Positions 1 through 5,041 of a stretch of DNA of 7,434 nt are shown one piece after another (position 1 is the stretch's first letter; every line of letters begins with the position of its first letter). Source of the DNA: an uncultured Clostridia bacterium (GTDB lineage Bacteria > Bacillota > Clostridia > Oscillospirales > Ruminococcaceae); assembly GCA_945910715.1 (NCBI GenBank), contig CAMDZU010000059.1, forward strand, positions 1 through 7,434, written 5' to 3'. Made by a program: the position numbers and the translations under genes. The notes beneath the pieces are model-generated. The model did not search any database and was not told the origin of the DNA. It saw nothing but the letters and a program-made list of their open reading frames with translations.

Positions 1-60
1 GTCCTCCACAACAGCGCAGGCTGTTTCGTCGCAGGAGGACTCTATTGCTAAAATTCTCAT
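1..60 (-). CDS. tsaD: TsaD (tRNA N6-adenosine threonylcarbamoyltransferase), N-terminal fragment
   Basis: Read on the minus strand, an ATG at 58-60 opens 20 codons that run off the left edge. The peptide begins MRILAIESSCDETACAVV. The ESSCDETA segment is the hallmark N-terminus of the TsaD/Kae1/Gcp family, part of its ASKHA ATPase fold. TsaD transfers the threonylcarbamoyl group from threonylcarbamoyl-AMP to A37 of ANN-decoding tRNAs, working in the cytoplasm with TsaB and TsaE (family knowledge). An AAAGGA ribosome binding site lies about 8 nt upstream of the ATG, and a promoter-like sequence lies further upstream at 90-118. The gene is divergent from comM. Only about 6% of a typical ~340-aa protein is visible, so integrity of the rest cannot be judged, but the motif is distinctive enough to name the gene. 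Confidence 0.9.
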   Translation of the reverse strand, partial: MRILAIESSCDETACAVVED

Positions 61-89
61 TTCGGTAATCCTTTCAGGTGAATATAAAT

Positions 90-118
90 AGTATAACTCA
101 AAATCCGTGGATTTGCAA
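90..118 (-). promoter_or_regulatory. Predicted sigma-A promoter of tsaD
   Basis: On the minus strand, TTGCAA (113-118) and TATACT (90-95) are separated by exactly 17 nt. The predicted start is near 83, leaving a short leader that contains the AAAGGA site of tsaD. The -35 box lies only 7 bp from the -35 of the opposing comM promoter, so the two promoters stand back to back. Confidence 0.6.
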
Positions 119-125
119 TATTTTC

Positions 126-154
126 TTGAAAAACCTTTGACATAGTTGTATAAT
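126..154 (+). promoter_or_regulatory. Predicted sigma-A promoter of comM
   Basis: TTGAAA (126-131) and a perfect TATAAT (149-154) are separated by 17 nt. The predicted start is near 161, just ahead of the comM ribosome binding site at 166-172. A perfect TTGACA at 137-142 is only 6 nt from the -10 box and so cannot be its partner. Confidence 0.65.
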
Positions 155-165
155 AAAGAAAAAAC

Positions 166-172
166 AAAGGAG
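166..172 (+). promoter_or_regulatory. Ribosome binding site that fixes the comM start
   Basis: AAAGGAG lies 6 nt before the ATG at 179. The longer in-frame reading from a TTG at 146 has no ribosome binding site, and that TTG lies upstream of the predicted transcription start, overlapping the promoter. The ATG at 179 is therefore preferred. Confidence 0.8.
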
Positions 173-178
173 CAGGCT

Positions 179-1708
179 ATGTTCTCTAAGATAAACGGAA
201 TAGGACTTTTCGGAATGAACGCCTTTATGATAAGCTGCGAAATCAGCACCTCAAGCGGCACTCCCACCTTTGATATAGTAGGTCTTGGCGATATTGCGGT
301 GCAGGAAAGCAAAATGAGAATTAAGGCGGCGCTGGCAAATTCGGATATTTACCTTTCACAGCAGCGTGTAACAATAAACCTTGCTCCTGCAAATATCAGG
401 AAAATCGGCTCAATGTACGACCTGCCCATACTGGTTTCCCTGCTTTCTGCCGAAAACATTATCAGACGGGATATTTCAAAAAGCGCCTTTATCGGCGAGG
501 TTTCACTGGGTGGCGATCTGGCAGGCGTAAGGGGCGCATTGTCAATGGTAATAGAAGCTCACAAAAACGGCATTGAGGAGGTTTACCTGCCCTACGATAA
601 CGCAAAGGAAGCCTCTGTTGTTGAGGGAGTAAGAATTTACGGCGTGAAGAATGTGAGCGAGCTTGCAAAGCACCTTACGGGAAAGCCCGTTATTCCCGTA
701 ACAGAGCCTTATATTCCCACCGCCGGGGAATACTTCACAGGAGCAGATTACTCCGAGGTGAGAGGGCAGGAAAACGTGAAAAAAGCAATGGAAATAGCCG
801 CCGCAGGCTTTCACAACGTGCTTATGATAGGCCCTCCGGGAACGGGCAAAAGCATGATTGCAAAGCGGCTGCCCACAATTCTGCCCCAGATGACCTTTGA
901 CGAGAGCATTGAAACCACACAGGTACATTCCGTTGCGGGAATGCTGGACGACAAGCACCCCCTTGTTACCGCAAGGCCTTTCAGAAACGTAAGCCACACC
1001 GCCTCTGCGGTAGGTCTTATAGGCGGCAGCGGTATTCCAAAGCCGGGTGAAATTTCCCTTGCCCATAACGGAGTGCTTTTCCTTGACGAGCTGCCCGAGT
1101 TTGACCGCAAGGTGCTTGAAACCCTCAGACAGCCCCTTGAAAACGGGGAGATAACCATTTCAAGAGCAATGGGCTCAGTCTGCTATCCCTGCAATATTAT
1201 GCTTGTGGCGGCAATGAACCCCTGTCCCTGCGGCAACTTCGGCAGTCCGAACAAAAAGTGCAGCTGCTCAAAGCTTCAGGTGCAGAACTATCTCAACCGT
1301 ATAAGTCAGCCCGTCCTTGACCGAATTGATATTCAGGTTGAGGTTGCGCCTGTAAATTTTGAAGAAATGACCGCAAAGGAAAAGGGCGAAAGCTCGGCGG
1401 CAATAAGAGAGCGGGTTCAACGTGCAAGGGATTTGCAGGAGCGGCGCTACAAGGGTACGGGAATAAAGACAAATTCCCAGATTACGCCGGGACTGCTTCA
1501 CGAGGTCTGCGTAATGAGCGAGGAGGCGAAGGCTATGATGAGAAACGCCTTTGACAGGCTGGGAATGTCTGCAAGAGCCTATGACCGCATTTTGAAGGTT
1601 GCAAGGACGATTGCCGACCTTGACGGTGAGGAAATTATCTCAAAAAAGCATATTTCTCAGGCAATTGGCTATCGCAGCCTTGACAGGAAGTACTGGGCGA
1701 GCAGGTGA
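179..1708 (+). CDS. comM: YifB/ComM family Mg-chelatase-like AAA+ ATPase
   Basis: This 509-aa protein has the full YifB/ComM architecture. A ChlI-like (Lon/S5-fold) domain spans about residues 10-130, with the SSGTPTFDIVGLGD stretch typical of the family. An AAA+ Mg-chelatase module follows at about 185-390, and a C-terminal helical domain at about 400-500. Visible motifs are Walker A GPPGTGKS (218-225), Walker B VLFLDE (299-304), and a sensor region with AAMNPCPCG followed by CSCS. Cysteines 349, 351, 361 and 363 form a likely metal-binding cluster. In Vibrio and Haemophilus, ComM is a branch-migration helicase acting during natural transformation; the role of Bacillota YifB proteins is less certain. 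Length is normal and no lesion is seen. The gene is a lone unit divergent from tsaD. No intrinsic terminator is visible before the convergent toxin gene, whose stop lies 12 nt away. Confidence 0.93.
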   Translation: MFSKINGIGLFGMNAFMISCEISTSSGTPTFDIVGLGDIAVQESKMRIKAALANSDIYLSQQRVTINLAPANIRKIGSMYDLPILVSLLSAENIIRRDISKSAFIGEVSLGGDLAGVRGALSMVIEAHKNGIEEVYLPYDNAKEASVVEGVRIYGVKNVSELAKHLTGKPVIPVTEPYIPTAGEYFTGADYSEVRGQENVKKAMEIAAAGFHNVLMIGPPGTGKSMIAKRLPTILPQMTFDESIETTQVHSVAGMLDDKHPLVTARPFRNVSHTASAVGLIGGSGIPKPGEISLAHNGVLFLDELPEFDRKVLETLRQPLENGEITISRAMGSVCYPCNIMLVAAMNPCPCGNFGSPNKKCSCSKLQVQNYLNRISQPVLDRIDIQVEVAPVNFEEMTAKEKGESSAAIRERVQRARDLQERRYKGTGIKTNSQITPGLLHEVCVMSEEAKAMMRNAFDRLGMSARAYDRILKVARTIADLDGEEIISKKHISQAIGYRSLDRKYWASR

Positions 1709-1720
1709 TCTGATATCTAT

Positions 1721-2026
1721 TTATCCGAAAAGTATTCTGCAATAATCTCTTCTGCCGTTTATAATGCGGTATATAAAAACAGTATCGCCCTCAACCTTAT
1801 AAAAAATGATGTAATCACGGCATACAAGCCGTCTGAAATCCGTTCTGACTTCAATTACCGAATCAAGGGGCATTCCCATATACGGCGCTGTTTTCAGGCC
1901 TTTATAAGCTTTAACAGTTTCACGGACAAGCTTGTCGGCCGCAATGGGGCTGTCTAAGCTTTCGGAAATATATTCCTTTATTTCAGCAATATCCTTTATT
2001 GCTTCGGGCGAAACCTTAAGAATCAT
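1721..2026 (-). CDS. RelE/ParE superfamily toxin of a type II toxin-antitoxin pair
   Basis: This is a 101-aa basic protein, the usual size for the RelE/ParE superfamily. An N-terminal helical hairpin (about residues 6-45, starting SPEAIKDIAEIKEYI) is followed by the beta-sheet core. The core carries family-typical stretches DFRRLVCRDYIIFYKV (63-78) and IYRIINGRRDY (85-95). Candidate functional residues are R65, R66, R70, R87, R92, R93 and Y95. Members either cleave mRNA on the ribosome (RelE) or poison DNA gyrase (ParE), and the sequence alone does not settle which. The ATG overlaps the antitoxin stop in an ATGA arrangement, indicating translational coupling. There is no strong ribosome binding site of its own. 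The gene ends 12 nt from the convergent comM stop. The reading frame is intact. Confidence 0.85.
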   Translation of the reverse strand: MILKVSPEAIKDIAEIKEYISESLDSPIAADKLVRETVKAYKGLKTAPYMGMPLDSVIEVRTDFRRLVCRDYIIFYKVEGDTVFIYRIINGRRDYCRILFG

Positions 2027-2274
2027 AATAAGCTCTCAACAGCTGCGTCCGCCTCTTCCTCGGAAAGCCAGCCCTTTTCCTTTGCGGATTTTTCAGCCTT
2101 GCCAAGCTCCGCCAACAGCTTAAGAGCGGCACGCTGCCTTTCGTAATCCTCAATATCAAGAATTACATATCGTCCTCTGCCGTTTTTTGTCAGAAAAACA
2201 GGCTCTCCTGCCGAAATATCGTTAAGAACTTCATTATAGTTACGTAAATCCGAAACGGGTTTAATGTTTGGCAT
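2023..2274 (-). CDS. Phd/YefM family antitoxin
   Basis: This is an 83-aa protein. Its N-terminal half (about residues 1-50) matches the Phd/YefM DNA-binding fold: IKPVSDLRNYNEVLNDI, then GEPVFLTKNGRGRYVILDIEDYE, where the V-F-L-T-K-N-G-R core is characteristic. The charged, helical C-terminal part (about 50-83) is the expected toxin-wrapping segment. Antitoxins of this kind neutralise the partner toxin by direct binding and repress their own promoter together with it (family knowledge). The ATG at 2272-2274 has a very strong AAAGGAGGA site 7 nt upstream. The coding region runs into the toxin gene with a 4-nt overlap, giving an antitoxin-first operon. The strong site here against coupled translation of the toxin fits an excess of antitoxin. 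Confidence 0.88.
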   Translation of the reverse strand: MPNIKPVSDLRNYNEVLNDISAGEPVFLTKNGRGRYVILDIEDYERQRAALKLLAELGKAEKSAKEKGWLSEEEADAAVESLL

Positions 2275-2298
2275 AGAAAATCCTCCTTTGCTGTAATA

Positions 2299-2327
2299 AT
2301 TGTAGCATAATCTTTCGAAAAATTCAA
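2299..2327 (-). promoter_or_regulatory. Predicted promoter of the toxin-antitoxin operon
   Basis: On the minus strand, TTGAAT (2322-2327) and TACAAT (2299-2304) are separated by 17 nt, and the -10 is extended by TGC. A perfect 8-bp palindrome, TTTCGAAA (2313-2320), sits in the spacer and could be part of an operator. The promoter begins right after the stop of the upstream DUF2809-like gene, so the pair can be transcribed independently. Confidence 0.65.
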
Positions 2328-2340
2328 CAGCTTTTTTAAT

Positions 2341-2736
2341 TTATCCTTTCCGCCTTTTCTCCCCGAAAAACTGGCAGGTAAACAGCACCACCATTCCGCC
2401 AAAATATGCGAAAATATCCAGCACATCAAAGGTAGTGCCGAGAATTATTGTCAATATGCGGTTATCGCTTACTCCCAGAAGCAGGGGCAGATTAAACATC
2501 TGCAAACATTCATAAGCCGCCGCAAATATGAACACCCAGAATGGCAGCAGCCGTATGTATTTTTTCACAAAGGTGCGTATTACCGAATAAATCAGCATTA
2601 CCACTATAACGTCACCCACAAAGGTGCGGATAAAATTATCCTTTGCGTATAAAGCAATAAGTATTTCTACTGCAAGTAATATTATTGAGCCAAGCATAAA
2701 AAAGCCTGTTATGCCGAAGGTGCGGTGTTTTTTCAC
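2341..2736 (-). CDS. DUF2809-like small integral membrane protein
   Basis: This 131-aa hydrophobic protein has about four membrane segments, near residues 9-31, 39-56, 63-82 and 104-122, and a basic C-terminal tail (EKRRKG). The stretches FIRTFVGDVIVVMLIY (35-50) and ILGTTFDVLDIFAYFGG (98-114) look like conserved blocks of the DUF2809 family, whose function is unknown. Acidic residues inside or next to the membrane (E24, D42, D104, D107) stand out. The start is a GTG at 2734-2736, chosen because GGGAGG lies 6 nt upstream. The gene has its own strong promoter and is divergent from metK. It is followed after 66 nt by the antitoxin gene, which has a separate promoter, so a functional link to the toxin-antitoxin pair is not implied. 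Family assignment is from memory of the pattern. Confidence 0.72.
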   Translation of the reverse strand: MKKHRTFGITGFFMLGSIILLAVEILIALYAKDNFIRTFVGDVIVVMLIYSVIRTFVKKYIRLLPFWVFIFAAAYECLQMFNLPLLLGVSDNRILTIILGTTFDVLDIFAYFGGMVVLFTCQFFGEKRRKG

Positions 2737-2765
2737 GATTTTCCTCCCGAATTATATTTGTATAA

Positions 2766-2794
2766 ATTTTATCACAGCCCTTGTCCCCTGTCAA
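2766..2794 (-). promoter_or_regulatory. Predicted sigma-A promoter of the DUF2809-like gene
   Basis: On the minus strand, a perfect TTGACA (2789-2794) and TAAAAT (2766-2771) are separated by 17 nt, and TGA gives an extended -10. The predicted start near 2759 leaves a leader of about 20 nt containing the GGGAGG site. Confidence 0.7.
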
Positions 2795-2837
2795 CTTGCA
2801 CCAAAAAATAAAAATTTTGCAAATCCGTATATTTTTA

Positions 2838-2866
2838 TTGACAACAGCATAATATCGTGATATACT
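2838..2866 (+). promoter_or_regulatory. Predicted sigma-A promoter of metK and its riboswitch
   Basis: A perfect TTGACA (2838-2843) and TATACT (2861-2866) are separated by 17 nt, and TGA gives an extended -10. The predicted start near 2873 lies about 15 nt before the riboswitch P1 stem. An inverted repeat, TATTGACA (2836-2843) and TGTCAATA (2866-2873), brackets the promoter. Confidence 0.8.
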
Positions 2867-2887
2867 GTCAATATATGAATAATCGTA

Positions 2888-2989
2888 TCCTTATCAAGAG
2901 CAGCCGAGGAACAGGCCGATGACGCTGCGGCAACCGTTCACTTGTGAAAATGGTGCCAATTCCTGCGTGTAAAACACGAAAGATGAGGA
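2888..2989 (+). promoter_or_regulatory. SAM-I (S-box) riboswitch aptamer controlling metK
   Basis: The leader carries the conserved SAM-I landmarks in order: TTATCAAGAG (2891-2900), AGGCCGATGA (2913-2922), GGCAACC (2929-2935), TGGTGCCAATTCC (2951-2963) and GAAAGATGAGGA (2978-2989). Stems can be drawn. P1 pairs 2888-2895 with 2982-2989 (8 bp, one G-U). P2 pairs 2900-2904 with 2924-2928. P3 lies within about 2933-2954, and P4 pairs 2966-2970 with 2974-2978. This class binds S-adenosylmethionine and usually turns its gene off when SAM is plentiful, which fits the SAM synthetase gene directly downstream. Confidence 0.97.
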
Positions 2990-3036
2990 GTGTAAATTAC
3001 AAAATAATCTACGCTCCCTAATAGGAGCGATTTTTT
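2987..3036 (+). terminator. Riboswitch expression platform: terminator and competing antiterminator
   Basis: The terminator is a 6-bp GC-rich stem pairing 3012-3017 with 3024-3029 around a 6-nt loop, followed by a run of six T (3031-3036). The antiterminator pairs 2987-2994 (GGAGTGTA) with 3010-3017 (TACGCTCC), 8 bp including one G-U. It uses the 3' strand of aptamer P1 and the 5' strand of the terminator. P1 formation on SAM binding would therefore free the terminator and stop transcription before metK; without SAM the antiterminator allows read-through. Confidence 0.9.
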
Positions 3037-3075
3037 ATGTAAACAAACAATACTATTAAAAGAAAGGAATCAGAA

Positions 3076-4251
3076 ATGGCAAAATTCTTATTTACATCCG
3101 AAAGCGTTACAGAGGGACATCCCGACAAAATCTGCGACCAGATTTCCGACAGCGTGCTTGACGCACTTCTTGAACAGGACCCAATGAGCCGTGTTGCCTG
3201 CGAAACCTGCACAACAACAGGTCTTGTAATGGTGATGGGCGAAATCACAACAAAGGCAAACGTTGATATTCCGAAAATCGTACGAAATGTTGTCAAGGAA
3301 ATAGGCTATGACAATGCCGAATACGGCTTTGACTGCAACACCTGTGCTGTTATGACAACTCTCGACGAGCAGTCGGGCGATATTGCAATGGGCGTAAACA
3401 ACGCTCTTGAGGGCAGAGAGGAAAACGCAAACGACACAGGCGCAGGCGATCAGGGTATGATGTTCGGCTTTGCCTGCAACGAAACAAAGGAGCTTATGCC
3501 AATGCCGATTTCCCTGGCGCAGAAGCTTGCAAAGAAGCTGACCGCAGTACGCAAGAGCGGCGAGCTCGATTACCTGCTCCCCGACGGAAAGTCACAGGTA
3601 ACCGTTGAATACGAGGATGGAAAACCCGTAAGAGTTGATACTGTCGTTATCTCCTCCCAGCACAAGGCTTACGCTACACTGGAGCAGATCCGCAAGGACA
3701 TTATCGAAAAGGTAATCAAGACAACAATCCCTGCAGAGCTTCTTGACGAAAACACAAAATATTATGTAAACCCAACAGGCCGTTTCGTTATCGGCGGACC
3801 GCAGGGCGACTCCGGTCTTACAGGCCGCAAGATTATCGTTGATACATACGGCGGATATTCAAGACACGGCGGCGGAGCTTTCTCCGGCAAGGACCCCACA
3901 AAGGTTGACCGTTCCGCAGCTTACGCCGCTCGCTACGTTGCAAAGAACATTGTTGCCGCAGGAATTGCCGACAAGTGCGAGGTTGAGCTTGCTTACGCAA
4001 TCGGCGTTGCACGTCCCGTATCAATTTTTGTAGATACCTTCGGCACAGGAAAGGTTTCCGACGACAAAATCTCCGAGGCAGTAAACAAGGTGTTTGACTT
4101 AAGACCTGCCGCTATCATTGAAGCCCTTGACCTCCGCAAGCCCCAGTACAAGCAGCTTGCCGCTTACGGTCACATGGGCAGAGAGGATTTAGGCGTTGCA
4201 TGGGAAAAGACGGACAAGGTTGACGCAATCAAGGCTGCACTTGGCTTATAA
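3076..4251 (+). CDS. metK: S-adenosylmethionine synthetase (methionine adenosyltransferase)
   Basis: This 391-aa cytoplasmic enzyme condenses methionine and ATP to S-adenosylmethionine, releasing phosphate and pyrophosphate. The N-terminus carries [13 protein letters not shown], including the catalytic-site histidine H15 in GHPDK (14-18). Family signature 1, [12 protein letters not shown], starts at 122, and signature 2, GGGAFSGKD, spans 265-273. All three structural repeats are represented and the length is normal. The ATG is supported by AAAGGA 7 nt upstream. The gene is a single-gene unit: SAM-I riboswitch and promoter upstream, strong terminator just after the stop. Regulation is by SAM feedback through premature termination. 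Its codon choice looks cleaner and more biased than that of its neighbours, as expected for a highly expressed housekeeping gene. No lesion is seen. Confidence 0.98.
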   Translation: MAKFLFTSESVTEGHPDKICDQISDSVLDALLEQDPMSRVACETCTTTGLVMVMGEITTKANVDIPKIVRNVVKEIGYDNAEYGFDCNTCAVMTTLDEQSGDIAMGVNNALEGREENANDTGAGDQGMMFGFACNETKELMPMPISLAQKLAKKLTAVRKSGELDYLLPDGKSQVTVEYEDGKPVRVDTVVISSQHKAYATLEQIRKDIIEKVIKTTIPAELLDENTKYYVNPTGRFVIGGPQGDSGLTGRKIIVDTYGGYSRHGGGAFSGKDPTKVDRSAAYAARYVAKNIVAAGIADKCEVELAYAIGVARPVSIFVDTFGTGKVSDDKISEAVNKVFDLRPAAIIEALDLRKPQYKQLAAYGHMGREDLGVAWEKTDKVDAIKAALGL

Positions 4252-4263
4252 TTCGTATATATT

Positions 4264-4297
4264 AAGGGAGCGTGAGTTTTCACGCTCCCTTTTTTAT
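4264..4297 (+). terminator. Intrinsic terminator of metK
   Basis: GGGAGCGTG (4266-4274) pairs perfectly with CACGCTCCC (4281-4289) around a 6-nt loop. Two A-T pairs extend the stem, and a run of six T (4290-4295) follows. It begins 12 nt after the metK stop codon. Confidence 0.93.
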
Positions 4298-4324
4298 TTA
4301 TAAAGAGAAATTCTCAACCTGACG

Positions 4325-4354
4325 AAAAAGCCGCCTGCGATTATACACAGACGG
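4325..4354 (-). terminator. Likely intrinsic terminator of the 139-aa hypothetical gene
   Basis: On the minus strand, CCGTCTG (4348-4354) can pair with CAGGCGG (4331-4337) as 7 bp with one G-U, around a 10-nt loop. A C and then five T (complement of 4325-4329) follow. It starts 16 nt beyond the stop of the minus-strand gene. With the metK terminator it separates two convergent units. Confidence 0.72.
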
Positions 4355-4370
4355 TCTTTCGGGAGAATTT

Positions 4371-4790
4371 TCAGTTATTCAAGAAGTAAATGTTATTGTC
4401 GTATTCAAGGGAGTTGTTTTCAAAATCAACTCTTATGTTATCGGAAAAGCTTGTTCCGCCGTTAAGGTTGGTGCCTAAGAAATACAGGTCCTTTACCGTA
4501 ATTCTGCCTGTTTCCTCATCGGTTTCGGTCATATTCTTCCAAACCTTAAGCTTGTAGGATTGCCTTTCGTTTCCGCTGAGAACAAAGGTTTCATCATCGA
4601 AAATTTCAATGTATCCGCCCTTTTCGTCGCCGTTCAGGTAATAAACGCCTGTTTTCAGCTCCGTTTCCTGCTGGACTACAGCAGCGGGAATTTCCTCTTC
4701 GGAGTCAGCCCCCGACATAAAGCTTATGCCTATTGCAACGCCCACAAAGCCAACTATCATCAGAAATACTCCGAATATTCTCATTTTCAC
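4371..4790 (-). CDS. Hypothetical small protein with one N-terminal membrane segment or signal peptide
   Basis: I do not recognise this 139-aa protein. A short basic start (MKMR) precedes a strongly hydrophobic stretch at about residues 5-25. No lipobox cysteine is visible, so it is either anchored with the rest outside or cleaved and exported. An acidic linker (DSEEEIP, 30-36) leads into a beta-rich region with GVYYLNGDEKGGYIEIFDDETFVLSG (48-73), DLYFLGTNL (101-109) and IRVDFENNSLEY (119-130). This alternation suggests a small beta-sandwich or beta-barrel domain, which is inference. The start is taken as GTG at 4788-4790, with AAAAGGGG 8 nt upstream; an ATG two codons in is the alternative. 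It has its own promoter, a GTAACAA motif cluster upstream and a terminator downstream, so it is a single-gene unit. Confidence 0.78.
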   Translation of the reverse strand: MKMRIFGVFLMIVGFVGVAIGISFMSGADSEEEIPAAVVQQETELKTGVYYLNGDEKGGYIEIFDDETFVLSGNERQSYKLKVWKNMTETDEETGRITVKDLYFLGTNLNGGTSFSDNIRVDFENNSLEYDNNIYFLNN

Positions 4791-4842
4791 GAAATCAACC
4801 CCTTTTTTCAGTCATATCCGACCTATTCTTTTCCACAATTAA

Positions 4843-4871
4843 ATTATATTACAATAATTCTGTAATTTCAA
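4843..4871 (-). promoter_or_regulatory. Predicted sigma-A promoter of the 139-aa hypothetical gene
   Basis: On the minus strand, TTGAAA (4866-4871) and a perfect TATAAT (4843-4848) are separated by 17 nt. The predicted start near 4836 gives a leader of about 45 nt. The 251-nt gap at 4791-5041 holds this promoter, the GTAACAA cluster and the ABC operon terminator; I see no gene in it. Confidence 0.68.
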
Positions 4872-4902
4872 CAACAAATCGGTTAATTTTTATTTACAGT
4901 TC

Positions 4903-4964
4903 GGTAACAAAACCAATAATTTGTTACCAATTTGTTACAAGTCTTTCTCAACTCTATTGTTACC
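4903..4964. repeat. Cluster of four GTAACAA-type motifs, candidate regulator binding site
   Basis: Minus-strand motifs are GGTAACAA (4957-4964), TGTAACAA (4932-4939) and GGTAACAA (4921-4928), with one inverted copy, GGTAACAA on the plus strand (4903-4910). The middle two are exactly 11 bp apart. The 4903-4911 and 4920-4928 copies form a perfect 9-bp inverted repeat with an 8-nt spacer. The cluster lies about 30-95 bp upstream of the -35 box of the hypothetical gene, a position suited to an activator. TGTAAC-N5-GGTAAC (4923-4939) resembles the published WalR (YycF) consensus, differing at one base. Confidence 0.5.
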
Positions 4965-4985
4965 ATTTTTATTCACCTCAAACAT

Positions 4986-5024
4986 AAAAAATTACAGTCC
5001 GAAAAGCCTTTGCCCTTCGGACTG
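4986..5024 (-). terminator. Intrinsic terminator of the ABC exporter operon
   Basis: On the minus strand, CAGTCCGAA (5016-5024) pairs perfectly with TTCGGACTG (4995-5003), 9 bp around a 12-nt loop. TAA and then a run of six or more T (complement of 4986-4991) follow. It begins about 18 nt after the permease stop codon. Confidence 0.88.
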
Positions 5025-5041
5025 CAATTATGCTGATGATT

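Noticed and set aside
137..154. Perfect TTGACA followed by perfect TATAAT before comM
   Set aside because: The spacer is only 6 nt, far too short for one promoter. TTGAAA at 126-131 gives the proper 17-nt spacing.
146..178. In-frame upstream TTG start for comM, adding 11 residues
   Set aside because: It overlaps the predicted -10 region, has no ribosome binding site, and the family N-terminus fits MFSKINGIG from the ATG at 179.
542..1158. Long open frames on the minus strand inside comM (174 and 115 codons)
   Set aside because: They lie wholly opposite a well-conserved gene, and their translations resemble no protein family; they are shadows of comM codon use.
3018..3296. Minus-strand open frame across the metK leader and 5' end
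   Set aside because: It overlaps the riboswitch terminator and metK, with no recognisable protein.
4560..4987. Plus-strand open frames across the hypothetical gene and the AT-rich intergenic region
   Set aside because: They run over the promoter and repeats of the opposite-strand gene and give low-complexity, non-conserved-looking peptides.
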